Notes: generated by a model not told the origin, from the sequence alone. A DNA stretch of 64,000 bases from Clostridioides difficile (GCA_012955965.1 JABBZI010000002.1:186001-250000); one strand, 5' to 3'; positions 44,322 through 53,260 are shown, numbered from the stretch's first letter. Program-made: numbers and translations.

Positions 44322-45388
44322 TGATGATTAGATTAATTATTGCAAACATAAAAAGATATATAAAAAATTATACTCTTTTAGTTAATATGGTTTTGTTTCC
44401 TGTTATATTAGTGTTTTCTCTTAATTTTTTTACTGGAAAATCAGAAAATCAATCAATGTACTTTTCTCCAGTAGCAATTGTATCTAATTCTGATGGAAAA
44501 TACGAGCACAAGTTAATAGATAGTTCTAAATTAAAAGAAAACTCATTTGAACTTGACGAACAAGATAAAGCTATGAATCTATTAAAAAATAATAAAGTTT
44601 CTGCTGTCTTCATTTTAGATAAAAACTTTTCAAGCAATATAGATAACTTAAAAAGACCTGTGGTTAAGTGCTTTAAAACTGAAAATGGAGGAGGTAGTCT
44701 TTGGGCGGAATCACAAATAGAATCTTTTATTACTAATTCATTAAAATTAAAAATAGATAGAAACATAGATGATAAATTGACCAAGACAAATATAATTGAT
44801 AACAGTCTTGATAAGAATAAAAATTCATTCTTAATAGTTTTCTTAATATGTTATTTTATGTACATTAATGCAGCATATCTTGCATCTGATTTATTTGCAT
44901 TAAAAAAATCTAATATCTTAAGAAGACTTGTTTCTACAAAACAAAATAACATAAAAATAATTTTCAGCATATTTTTAGGGTTATTTTGTATTCAAGCAAT
45001 TGTATACACATTAATTTTGGTATGTTTCTCATTTACAAGAGATTTTAAATTGACTCTAAATATATTGATGATTGTATTAACAAATAGTTTTGTGGCTACT
45101 GGATTTGTATTTTGGATAGCTAGGGTGTTTAAAAACGAAAGTTCTATAAGTCTTATATCTACATTTTATTCTTTAATAGGTTTAGGTATATCCATATCTA
45201 GTATGATACCATCACTTGATAAATTGTCCTTTATGGCTAATCTTTCAAAGCTTACACCATTTTATTGGACTATAGATGCTATTAATAATAATGGTAATAT
45301 ATTAATAAATATAATTGTTCTAATTCTTATTGGAATGGTATTTGTAACAGCTGGAAGTCTTAAATTAAGAGATTTTGCTAGAAATTAA
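44321..45388 (+). CDS. ABC-2 type permease (LnrN-like), second subunit
   Basis: A 355-residue membrane subunit built like its neighbour: N-terminal helix (about 16-37), extracellular domain, then about five helices (170-350). GGAGGGAGG lies 4 nt before the ATG at 44321, with another ATG directly after it. An open frame five codons longer begins inside the first permease and is less likely. Sensor, regulator, ATPase and two permeases together match the B. subtilis linearmycin-resistance set LnrJKLMN in order and type. The substrate here is unknown. Confidence 0.87.
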   Translation: MMIRLIIANIKRYIKNYTLLVNMVLFPVILVFSLNFFTGKSENQSMYFSPVAIVSNSDGKYEHKLIDSSKLKENSFELDEQDKAMNLLKNNKVSAVFILDKNFSSNIDNLKRPVVKCFKTENGGGSLWAESQIESFITNSLKLKIDRNIDDKLTKTNIIDNSLDKNKNSFLIVFLICYFMYINAAYLASDLFALKKSNILRRLVSTKQNNIKIIFSIFLGLFCIQAIVYTLILVCFSFTRDFKLTLNILMIVLTNSFVATGFVFWIARVFKNESSISLISTFYSLIGLGISISSMIPSLDKLSFMANLSKLTPFYWTIDAINNNGNILINIIVLILIGMVFVTAGSLKLRDFARN

Positions 45389-45398
45389 TAATTATTAA

Positions 45399-45444
45399 AT
45401 CTAGTTAGTATATTATTTTATACAATACTAACTAGATATTTTAA
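45399..45444 (+). terminator. Terminator of the ABC exporter transcript
   Basis: ATCTAGTTAGTAT pairs with ATACTAACTAGAT over a 13-nt loop, followed by ATTTTAAT. It starts 11 bp after the last permease. Confidence 0.75.
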
Positions 45445-45527
45445 TATATTAAACCCTCTTATCTTATATTTTTAAATCCAGTTATACCTATCTATCATTC
45501 TAAACTTTTTATTATATATCATTTAAT

Positions 45528-45556
45528 TTGACCTGTCAAGTATTTTGTGATATAAT
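45528..45556 (+). promoter_or_regulatory. Promoter of the CarD-like gene
   Basis: TTGACC (45528-45533) and TATAAT (45551-45556) with 17 bp between. The -35 overlaps a short palindrome, TTGACCTGTCAA. Confidence 0.7.
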
Positions 45557-45628
45557 ATTAATTATTAGATAATTAAAGCATTGTACCCAAATTGCAATAT
45601 CTAAAATTCAGTTTGGAGGTATAACTAT

Positions 45629-46126
45629 ATGTATAAAATCGGCGAAAGTGTAATGTATCCAAAAGAAGGAGCCTGCTATATAAGTGGTCTTGTAACAAAG
45701 GATATAAATCATCATATACAAAAATACTATGAATTGACTGTTATTTACAATAGTAATCTTAAAATTTTGATTCCCGTTTTAAATGCTGATAAAATTGGTA
45801 TACGTCCAGTTATGGATGAAAATGAAATTGACAACTTTATCCAATCCCTTGATAAAGCAGATTGTTTATGGGTTCTTGACAGAAAAAAACGACTTAAACT
45901 ATACCATGATAAATTTCATTCAGGAGATGTTTTCGAGATTGTAAAACTAATTAAGATGCTTATGATACAAGATAATTCAAAACAACTATGTAGCACAGAT
46001 AAGGATTTTCTAAATAAGGCTCAAAGATTTGCTTTGTCAGAATTAGCTGCAGCACAATGCAAATCCTACACAATTGTATTAGAAGAAATGAAAAACCATA
46101 TACTAAATTCAAAAAATAACAATTAA
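45629..46126 (+). CDS. CarD-like transcription factor
   Basis: A 165-residue protein. The N-terminal CarD/TRCF RNA-polymerase-interacting domain (MYKIGESVMYPKEGACYISG... YYELTVIYNSNLKILIPVLNADKIGIRP, residues 1-65) is followed by a helical C-terminal DNA-binding region (about 70-155). CarD proteins bind the RNA polymerase beta subunit and stabilise open promoter complexes. TTTGGAGGTATA precedes the ATG. It has its own promoter and stands alone after the exporter genes. Confidence 0.87.
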   Translation: MYKIGESVMYPKEGACYISGLVTKDINHHIQKYYELTVIYNSNLKILIPVLNADKIGIRPVMDENEIDNFIQSLDKADCLWVLDRKKRLKLYHDKFHSGDVFEIVKLIKMLMIQDNSKQLCSTDKDFLNKAQRFALSELAAAQCKSYTIVLEEMKNHILNSKNNN

Positions 46127-46228
46127 ATTAGTTGTATGTACTAATTTAATTGCTTAACTATTCATATAATTACCCTATTCTTCTTCCAAACCTTTTAATC
46201 TAAAATTGATAAAGGTAGATTAATTAGA

Positions 46229-46293
46229 TAGACTTTTTTATTTAAATAAAAAAGTCTAGAGGTAAATCATATTTTTGATTTCCCTCTAGACTT
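46229..46293 (-). terminator. Overlapping hairpins; terminator of the 82-residue protein gene
   Basis: Minus-strand hairpin: AAGTCTAGAGG pairs with CCTCTAGACTT over about 20 nt (46252-46293), followed by a T-tract. A second, perfect 30-bp palindrome (46229-46258) built on TAGACT/AGTCTA shares one arm with it, so the two cannot form together. Confidence 0.7.
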
Positions 46294-46304
46294 AGTAATA
46301 AAAC

Positions 46305-46553
46305 TTACTCTTTCTCAAGTTCTTTTTTTTCTTCTAATAATACACTTAACTCATTTGCTTCTAAAATTTGTGCCTCTGCAATATCAAGTAACTCTTGTTG
46401 CCATTCCACACATTTATCTTTGTAATCAAAAGGTAGCGTTCTGTCAACTATGTACTTATCAATACATTCCTCCGCACTTTTAATTATTTCTTTTCTTTCA
46501 TTAATAAATTTTTCTAATTCTACTAAGGCTTCTTCATAAGCTTTTTTACTCAT
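46305..46553 (-). CDS. Uncharacterised small helical protein
   Basis: An 82-residue protein from the ATG at 46553; the GGGGGAAT Shine-Dalgarno favours it over an ATG seven codons earlier. It is highly charged and mostly helical: KKAYEEALVELEKFINERKE, then a central CIDKYIVDRTLPFDYKDKCVEW with two cysteines, then a Glu-rich coiled-coil end. I do not recognise a family. It precedes its own terminator and lies 65 bp from the FMN protein gene. Confidence 0.7.
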   Translation of the reverse strand: MSKKAYEEALVELEKFINERKEIIKSAEECIDKYIVDRTLPFDYKDKCVEWQQELLDIAEAQILEANELSVLLEEKKELEKE

Positions 46554-46618
46554 ATAAATTCCCCCTTTGTACAATTATTCTACATTAAAATGTTTTTTCC
46601 TCTTTTTTGTATAAAATT

Positions 46619-47635
46619 TTATTTGTATATAACTTTTCCATCAATATCTTTTATAGTTTGACATCCAGTTAATATCATAGAACCACTTAGTTCTGATTGA
46701 AGCTTATTTACATAAGTTTCTACACCATCAATTGCTCCACCAAATGAAGCAGTCACAAAAGGTCTTCCTATTAATACTGCATCTGCTCCTAGACCTATCA
46801 TCTTTAATACATCTAATCCTGTTCTAACTCCACCATCTGCAAGTATTGTAACTTTACCTTTAACAGCATCAGCAATTCTTGGTAGAACTTCACATGCTCC
46901 TGGTGTACAATCTAGTACTCTTCCTCCATGATTTGATACAACTATGGCATCTACACCTGCTTCAACTGCCATTAATGCATCTTCAACAGTCATTATTCCT
47001 TTCAATATAAATGGTAGTTTAGTAGAGTTTACCAATTCTTTTATTTGTTCAACATTTTTAGGAAGTACTGGTTTTCCATGTAGTGATAAAGTTACTAAAC
47101 CACAAGCATCTATATCAACTCCAACTGCAAATGCACCAGCTTCTTCAGCTAATCTTATCTTTTTTATAATATTTTCATTATCCCAAGGTTTAATAAATAC
47201 AATTCCATCACCATTATACTTTTTAACTACATCTAAATTTTCCATTAAAAAAGCATCTACTGCTGTGTCTCCAACCATTGCATAAATTCCACTCTTAGTG
47301 CATCCTGCAACTACTGGCTCTATGTAATCTCTTTCATTAATTTTTCCACCCATATTCAATGTAGTTCCTGTTACTGGAGCTGCAAATATAGGTGCACTCA
47401 TTTTTTTCCCAAACATTTCTATAGATGTATCAGGATTTGAGACATCATGTATTACTCTCATATTTACTTTTACTTTTTCTAAACTCTTACTATTTTCTAT
47501 AAAAGAAGAACCACTTCCTTTACCTCCCATACCAGGAACTTCCCCTGCACAAACAACTCCATTACAAACCTTACAAACTTTACAACTTCCATTTAAATTT
47601 TCTCTAGCATTTTTTAATAATTCATTATACTCCAT
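46619..47635 (-). CDS. FMN-dependent alpha-hydroxy-acid oxidising protein with N-terminal cysteine cluster
   Basis: A 338-residue TIM-barrel flavoprotein of the lactate/glycolate oxidase superfamily. FMN-binding segments include APVTGTTLN, FIKPWDNE, FILKGIMTVEDALMA, VSNHGGRVLDC with the active-site histidine and arginine, and ADGGVRTGLDVLKMIGLGADAVLIGRP. It is shorter than the classic enzymes and resembles clostridial members annotated as alpha-hydroxy-acid oxidising proteins. The N terminus has four closely spaced cysteines (Cys18, 21, 24 and 29; CKVCKVCNGVVCAG), unusual for the family and possibly an Fe-S or metal site. In an anaerobe oxygen is unlikely to be the acceptor. It lies after rnhB on the same strand. 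Confidence 0.85.
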   Translation of the reverse strand: MEYNELLKNARENLNGSCKVCKVCNGVVCAGEVPGMGGKGSGSSFIENSKSLEKVKVNMRVIHDVSNPDTSIEMFGKKMSAPIFAAPVTGTTLNMGGKINERDYIEPVVAGCTKSGIYAMVGDTAVDAFLMENLDVVKKYNGDGIVFIKPWDNENIIKKIRLAEEAGAFAVGVDIDACGLVTLSLHGKPVLPKNVEQIKELVNSTKLPFILKGIMTVEDALMAVEAGVDAIVVSNHGGRVLDCTPGACEVLPRIADAVKGKVTILADGGVRTGLDVLKMIGLGADAVLIGRPFVTASFGGAIDGVETYVNKLQSELSGSMILTGCQTIKDIDGKVIYK

Positions 47636-47692
47636 CTTTAATCCCCCATTTATTATAGTAATTTATATCATATACATTATATCATATTGCAT

Positions 47693-48460
47693 TTATAGTA
47701 TATTTTTCAAAAAACTTTTCCTATGTATAGGAGTTATTCCATGTTTTTCAATAGCTTCATAGTGTTCCTTAGTTCCATACCCTTTATGAGATTTAAAACC
47801 ATATTCTGGATATACTCTATCATATTGATACATTATACTATCTCTAGTAACCTTAGCTAATATACTTGCTGCTGCTATTGATATAGATTTTGAATCTCCT
47901 TTTACAATTGGATTTTGAGCTATATCAATGCCTGGTATTGTCGCTGCATCAACCAATAGATAATCAGGTGCTTGTTTTAAACAATTTATAGCTTTTTTCA
48001 TTGCCATATATGTAGCATTCAATATATTAAATTCATCTATTTCTTCATTGTTTACTATCCCTATTCCATAGTCTAATGCTTCTTTTTTTATCACTTCAAA
48101 AAGCTCATCTCTTTTTGCTTCACTTAGTTTTTTAGAATCATTTACTCCTTCTATTTTTGTATCTTTCTTAAATACTACTACAGAGGCTACAACAGGTCCA
48201 GCAAGTGGCCCTCTTCCTGCTTCATCAATTCCTCCAATATATAAATAGCCTTTATTATAACCTTCATGTTCAAATATATTTATAGTTTCTAATCTTTCTT
48301 CTTCTCTTCTAATATTGTCTAATTTTTTAGCTAGTTTTATAGCTAAACTTTGAACAGATTTTCTGTCATCGACTCTCAGTAGCTCTATATATTGCATATA
48401 TTTTTCTACTTCTAAAGTCTCAATTATTTCTTTAATCTCCCTCACGCTTTTATTCTGCAT
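47693..48460 (-). CDS. rnhB: Ribonuclease HII
   Basis: Removes RNA from RNA-DNA hybrids and single misincorporated ribonucleotides; 255 residues. The N-terminal helical extension (about 1-70) is followed by the catalytic domain. GGIDEAGRGPLAGPVV carries Asp79 and Glu80, DYLLVDAATIPG the next aspartate, and SIAAASILAKVTRD is the conserved helix. GAGGGAATTGT precedes the ATG. In many Firmicutes rnhB follows rbgA and precedes yraN; here other genes lie on both sides. Confidence 0.95.
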   Translation of the reverse strand: MQNKSVREIKEIIETLEVEKYMQYIELLRVDDRKSVQSLAIKLAKKLDNIRREEERLETINIFEHEGYNKGYLYIGGIDEAGRGPLAGPVVASVVVFKKDTKIEGVNDSKKLSEAKRDELFEVIKKEALDYGIGIVNNEEIDEFNILNATYMAMKKAINCLKQAPDYLLVDAATIPGIDIAQNPIVKGDSKSISIAAASILAKVTRDSIMYQYDRVYPEYGFKSHKGYGTKEHYEAIEKHGITPIHRKSFLKNIL

Positions 48461-48530
48461 ACAATTCCCTCATCTTTCATTTGTAAAAATATAAGTTTTT
48501 AAATCTATTAAAATTTTGCTAACGCAAAGT

Positions 48531-50738
48531 TTAATTGCATCCACTATATCCACACTTTAAGCATATACTACAACCACCTGTATGTGCAATTCCTTCACTT
48601 CCACACTCAGGGCACACAAATTTCTCATCTTCTTCAAAATTTTTATTTACTGTTTCTTTGGATTTTTCATCTTTATTATCTTCTTCTTTTTTATTATTTT
48701 TATAACATTCTTTTTTATTATCTTCTTTTTTATTATCTTCTTTTTTATTATTTTCTTTATTATTTTCTTCCTTTTTTTCATTTATTAAAATTCCACTCCT
48801 TTTGCATCCATCTCTAAATATTGTCACCCCTTTAAGACCTGCTTCCCATGCCTTAATATATATATTGAAAACATCTTCAATTGTAGTTTCAAAAGGTATA
48901 TTTATTGTAGATGATATAGAAGCATCAATATACTTTTGCCATATTTTTTGCATGTTTATCCTTTCTTCGTATCCTATATTCATAGCAGTTACAAAAAAAT
49001 CTGGTAAACAGTCTTCATCTGTAATACCTTTTTTATCCATATACTCTTTAACAATTGGAGTATATACCTTATAATATACATCTTCGTCATGCAGGCTCTC
49101 AGTTTTTCTTATATATGAAAGATTAAATATAGGTTCTATTCCTCCACTAATTCCTATCATTGTAGAGATAGAACCTGTAGGAGGTATAGTTAATAGTTGT
49201 GAATTTCTAAGTCCATATTTTTTAACTATTTCCTTAGTATCATCATTTAAATTTTCTATAAAAAACTTAGACTTAGAGATATTTTCATATTTATATTCAC
49301 TAAAAGTTCCAAATTCTTTAGCTATTAATGCTGATTGCTTTACAGCTTCATTTAACATAGTTTTACCAATCAAATCACATAATTCTAAAGATTTATCAGA
49401 ACCATATCTTATACCCATTTTTATAAGCATATCAGCTATACCCATTACACCTAAACCTATCTGTCTATATTTATGTACACTATCTCTTTGCTCTTGTAAC
49501 GGATGTAAGTTTAATCCTTCATCTAATACATCATTTAAAGCTACCACAGCTTCTCTAACGCAAGATTTTAGTTTGTTAATATCAAACGTAGCATGTTCAC
49601 CAAACGGTTGTATTACAAACTCTGACAAGTTTATTGAACCAAGAAGACAACTTCCTCCACTTGGAAGTGGCTCTTCTGCACAAGGATTTACTCCTGAAAA
49701 GCAAAAGTTTTTATCTTCACTCATAAAATTATAGGTTCTTATTTTGTCCCAAAATAAAATACCTGGTTCTGCATAATCCCAGTTATTTTTAACAAATTTA
49801 GTAAACAAATCATATGCATTTACTATCTTAACTATTTTTTCTCCAGTAGTTTCTACTTCAAAAGTACAATTATATAGCTTCTTTTCTTTTACAGCTTGCA
49901 TAAATTCGTCTGTTACTCTTACAGAAATATTTGCTTTAGTGACTTTCTCTAAATCTGTTTTTATATCTATAAACTCTTCTATTTCTGGATGGTTTACATC
50001 CATAGAAATCATAAGAGCTCCTCTTCTTCCTCTTTGACCAATCAAACCAGTTGTCATGCTATAAAGTTCCATAAAAGAAACTGCTCCAGTCGTGTGTTTT
50101 GCAGCATTATTCACTTTTGCGCCTTTTGGTCTTAACTTTGAAATATCAATTCCAACGCCTCCACCATAGCTAAATGTTCTAGCAAGTTTTTTTGCAGTAT
50201 CGAAAATGTCTTCTATACTATCTTTTGGTGGCTCTATTACATAGCAATTAGAATATGTTACTTTTTTACCTTCTTTCTGTAAACCCCTATTTGCCAAAAT
50301 CCTTCCAGCAAATAGAAATTTTTTTTGTCTTATTAATTTTGAGATTCTTGGACTGTTATTTGATATTCTCTTTATCCATTCATCAAAACTCTCACCATTA
50401 TTTCTATACTTGTTTTTCCATATTGATTTTTGTAATTCATCAAACTCCCAAGCTTTAGTTCTTATTTCAGAACGTCTTTCTCTATATAATATGTAGTGTT
50501 TTGCTATATCTTTTCTATTTGATTCCATAAGTAATACTTCAACTATATCTTGTATTTCCTCTACGGATAAGCATTTTTCCATAGCATTATAGTCTTTAGC
50601 TATTTTTCTTGATATATCATATGCTAAATCTCTATCCACTCCACCTTCACTATTTATACTAGCCTTATAGACAGCATCTTCAATCTTACTTTTACTAAAA
50701 AGTTCTTTTGTACCATCTCTTTTTATTATGTACTTCAT
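48531..50738 (-). CDS. nrdJ: Adenosylcobalamin-dependent (class II) ribonucleotide reductase
   Basis: Makes deoxyribonucleotides with a B12-derived radical; 735 residues. An ATP-cone-like N terminus (IIKRDGTKELFSKSKIEDAVYKAS) precedes the ten-stranded barrel. TYSNCYVIEPP carries one redox cysteine, and the radical region is FSGVNPCAEEPLPSGGSCLLGSINL (Asn-Pro-Cys-x-Glu). LTIPPTGSISTMIGISGGIEP is the phosphate-binding loop. After about residue 650 there is a Lys/Asn/Glu-rich low-complexity linker, then a C-terminal CPECGSEG...CSICLKCGYSGC zinc or redox tail. No B12 riboswitch is visible upstream. AGGTCTAAAG precedes the ATG. Confidence 0.93.
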   Translation of the reverse strand: MKYIIKRDGTKELFSKSKIEDAVYKASINSEGGVDRDLAYDISRKIAKDYNAMEKCLSVEEIQDIVEVLLMESNRKDIAKHYILYRERRSEIRTKAWEFDELQKSIWKNKYRNNGESFDEWIKRISNNSPRISKLIRQKKFLFAGRILANRGLQKEGKKVTYSNCYVIEPPKDSIEDIFDTAKKLARTFSYGGGVGIDISKLRPKGAKVNNAAKHTTGAVSFMELYSMTTGLIGQRGRRGALMISMDVNHPEIEEFIDIKTDLEKVTKANISVRVTDEFMQAVKEKKLYNCTFEVETTGEKIVKIVNAYDLFTKFVKNNWDYAEPGILFWDKIRTYNFMSEDKNFCFSGVNPCAEEPLPSGGSCLLGSINLSEFVIQPFGEHATFDINKLKSCVREAVVALNDVLDEGLNLHPLQEQRDSVHKYRQIGLGVMGIADMLIKMGIRYGSDKSLELCDLIGKTMLNEAVKQSALIAKEFGTFSEYKYENISKSKFFIENLNDDTKEIVKKYGLRNSQLLTIPPTGSISTMIGISGGIEPIFNLSYIRKTESLHDEDVYYKVYTPIVKEYMDKKGITDEDCLPDFFVTAMNIGYEERINMQKIWQKYIDASISSTINIPFETTIEDVFNIYIKAWEAGLKGVTIFRDGCKRSGILINEKKEENNKENNKKEDNKKEDNKKECYKNNKKEEDNKDEKSKETVNKNFEEDEKFVCPECGSEGIAHTGGCSICLKCGYSGCN
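48708..48752 (-). repeat. 15-bp tandem repeat inside nrdJ
   Basis: Three copies of a 15-bp unit (TTCTTTTTTATTATC on the plus strand; the last differs in its final base) encode repeated Asn-Lys-Lys-Glu-Asp/Asn in the linker of the reductase. The flanks (48660-48780) are built of related shorter pieces. Confidence 0.8.
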
Positions 50739-51322
50739 CTTTAGACCTCCAATAAATTAGTATTAAATTAATACACCTATTAACTATAACTCTAAACAAA
50801 CTTTTTTGTATGTTTGTATTTTCTCAGATTAATTATCTAGCATAATATATATTATACTATTTTATATTCAATATAACACTCCTTATAGTTTTCTCAACTT
50901 GTAAAACACATTCTTAAAAAATTTTAAAATAATATAAAAAAGTATATAAAAGTCCAATTTTACTTTTATATACTTTATTTTTTTTATATTTTTATCATTT
51001 TAACTTTCATTAATTAATAAATATTTAAACAATAAATTCTTTATTTTTTCTTTACAAATATCTGTGCTAATATTTTACATCGACATTGTATATTTAAGAT
51101 AAATATAATTTTATTTTATTTATAATTTTAAATTACTCTTTTTTATTTTATATACTAAAGAAATAATACTAGTTAAAAGCTATAAAATAAATTTTATAAT
51201 TCACAAAATAAAACTAATAACATATTTTAAATCTATAACAATTTAATAATACTAACAAATATAAAAAGGAATTGCCTCTATAATTTAAAGGCAATTCCAT
51301 AATTATCAATTATTCTTTATTA
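50739..51322. other. Gap upstream of nrdJ with an orphan two-way hairpin
   Basis: 584 bp of A+T-rich DNA without a convincing gene. AAAGTATATAAAAGT pairs exactly with ACTTTTATATACTTT (50939-50976), with T-tracts on both sides; no gene obviously feeds into it. The brnQ terminator lies at 51262-51299. The nrdJ promoter should be between 50740 and 50935 but was not assigned. Confidence 0.55.
51262..51299 (-). terminator. Terminator of the first brnQ gene (51323-52615)
   Basis: GGAATTGCCT pairs with AGGCAATTCC over a loop of about 11 nt. The minus-strand RNA then reads TTTTTAT. Confidence 0.85.
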
Positions 51323-52615
51323 CTATGCAGTTTTACTGCTTTTAGATGGAATAAAGTTTCCTATTATTCCTGCTATTATAACTGGAACTATCCAGTTAAA
51401 TCCTAATGAAGCAAATGGTAAGCTATTAACTAGAGGAATATTTACTCCAAAGCTTGTTGCAACTGTTAATACACTTACTAATAATGCCATGTACGCAGCA
51501 CATTTGAATACATTGTCATTTTTAATTTGGTTACTAAATAATGCTAGTATAACTAGAGTTATAGTTGCTGGATATACCATACTTAATATAGGAGAAGAGA
51601 ATTTTATTATTGTACTTACTCCAAAGTTTGATATGATTGCACTAAATACACAAACTACTATAACTATATGCTCATATTTTAATTTTCCATCTGTAAGTGT
51701 TGAGAAATATTGACCAGCTGCTGAAGAAAGTCCTATAGCTGTTGTTAAACATGCTAATGCAACTATAATAGCTAATAAAACTTTACCTGTAGTTCCAAGT
51801 AAAGATGCTGTTATCGCAACTATTAAAGCTGTTTGTTGAACATCTTGCCCATAAGCTTGAGATACAGTTGCTCCAAGATAACATAAACCACCATAAACTA
51901 GTGCCATCCCTACTACTGCAATAACACCTGCACTTACTGTAGCTTTCATCTTTTCTTTTTCACCTGTGTATCCTTTAGCTATTACTGACATGATTATTAT
52001 TGATGCAAACACACTAGCTGCTAATGCATCCATTGTTTGATAACCTTGAGTGATACCTTCTGCAAATACATTTTGTATTAGAGAACTATCTCTTATTTCT
52101 CCTAATGGAGATATGATACCTTTAACTATTAATACTGCTAAAGCTATAAGTAAAGCTGGAGTTAATATTGACCCAACTATATCTACAACTTTTGATGGTC
52201 TTATTGTTAGAAGTAATACTATAGCAAAGAATACTATAGAGAATATTACTGGGCTTATTCCTGAACCTATTGTAGGTAATATACCCATCTCATAAGTTGT
52301 TGCTGCTGTTCTAGGTATTGCCAAAAGTGGTCCTATACAGATTACCATTGCACATCCTAATGCAATACTTAATCCTTTACCTGCTCTTGAGAACATCTTT
52401 GATGTGTCTCCATTAAACTTAGTTGCTGCTATAACTGCTAATAATGCCAAACCACCATCTGCGAAAAGGAATCCTATGAAAGCTACTAGCCAACTACTTC
52501 CGGATAAAACTCCTAGATATGGAGGGAATATTAAGTTCCCAGCACCAAAAAACATTGCAAATAGCGCAAATCCAATTACAATTACATCTTTAAACTTGAT
52601 TTGTTTCTCACCCAT
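51323..52615 (-). CDS. brnQ: Branched-chain amino acid transport system II carrier protein
   Basis: Sodium- or proton-coupled symporter for leucine, isoleucine and valine; 430 residues and about twelve membrane helices. It opens IVIGFALFAMFFGAGNLIFPPYLG, the LIVCS family signature, and continues with AIPRTAATTYEMG, FAEGITQGYQTMDALAA and IGLSSAAGQYFS. It ends with GFNWIVPVIIAGIIGNFIPSK. The gene is very similar to the second brnQ upstream but has its own terminator and leader, so the two are probably separate transcripts. Upstream promoters and a CodY-box-like site suggest control by branched-chain amino acids. Confidence 0.94.
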   Translation of the reverse strand: MGEKQIKFKDVIVIGFALFAMFFGAGNLIFPPYLGVLSGSSWLVAFIGFLFADGGLALLAVIAATKFNGDTSKMFSRAGKGLSIALGCAMVICIGPLLAIPRTAATTYEMGILPTIGSGISPVIFSIVFFAIVLLLTIRPSKVVDIVGSILTPALLIALAVLIVKGIISPLGEIRDSSLIQNVFAEGITQGYQTMDALAASVFASIIIMSVIAKGYTGEKEKMKATVSAGVIAVVGMALVYGGLCYLGATVSQAYGQDVQQTALIVAITASLLGTTGKVLLAIIVALACLTTAIGLSSAAGQYFSTLTDGKLKYEHIVIVVCVFSAIISNFGVSTIIKFSSPILSMVYPATITLVILALFSNQIKNDNVFKCAAYMALLVSVLTVATSFGVNIPLVNSLPFASLGFNWIVPVIIAGIIGNFIPSKSSKTA

Positions 52616-52727
52616 TTAAAGCACCCCCATTTTGAATTTTACTACCTTACTGCCTTTTTACTACATTTTACTAAAAAATAAGTCCAATCTCTTCTTAGAT
52701 GAAAACCTTTTGACGAGATTTTATTTA

Positions 52728-52756
52728 ATTATACATTTTTGACTTAAACTTGTCAA
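52728..52756 (-). promoter_or_regulatory. Proximal promoter of brnQ (51323-52615)
   Basis: On the minus strand a consensus TTGACA (52751-52756) and TATAAT (52728-52733) are separated by 17 bp, about 110 bp upstream of the ATG. Confidence 0.75.
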
Positions 52757-53044
52757 TTATGTTTCATAATTTATAAAATCTTCGCAATATTTAATACAAC
52801 TTTCTTAATTAAATAAAATCAACCTGTATACTTTAAACATGACTGGTTTTTTATTTTTTCTCTAAATTTTCTTGACAAAATTAAAAATTCTAACTTTTTT
52901 GAATGTTCTTAATTTTCCTATTATTCTAACTATTCTTAATTTAACTTGTTTTGTGTAATATTGTATATCCCTCCTTCTATATTCCATATAATTTTTTTAA
53001 TTCAATTTAAATAATTCAATTTAAATTTTAAACATTTTGTGTTT

Positions 53045-53073
53045 ATTATATAATTCTAAAAAAAAGACGTCAA
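53045..53073 (-). promoter_or_regulatory. Distal promoter of brnQ (51323-52615)
   Basis: On the minus strand TTGACG (53068-53073) and TATAAT (53045-53050) are separated by 17 bp, about 430 bp upstream of the ATG. Confidence 0.6.
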
Positions 53074-53260
53074 TATGATTTTTAATTTTTTAAATTTTCA
53101 AAATTATGATATTCAGAAAATCGTTTTCCTTTTATCATAACTCTTATTTACGTTAATTCTTGTAGTATTTTGTATTTATTTTGCTAAATCGATTTTTAAT
53201 TTTACTAAATTTCCGTTCTACGATTATAGATTTTTTACATCTTTTTTATCTATGAAATCG

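Noticed and set aside
48582-48817. Phe/Ile/Tyr-rich open frames antisense to the nrdJ linker
   Set aside because: They only reflect the complement of the Lys/Asn repeat and are not membrane proteins.
50739-51322. Cobalamin riboswitch upstream of the B12-dependent reductase
   Set aside because: I could not find the B12-box core or enough G+C-rich structure; the region is almost pure A+T.
52616-53060. T-box or leader peptide in the brnQ leader
   Set aside because: No GGTACC-type T-box core is present. AAGGAGGG near 52970 is followed by ATA and AAT codons rather than a usable start and runs into a stop within about ten codons.
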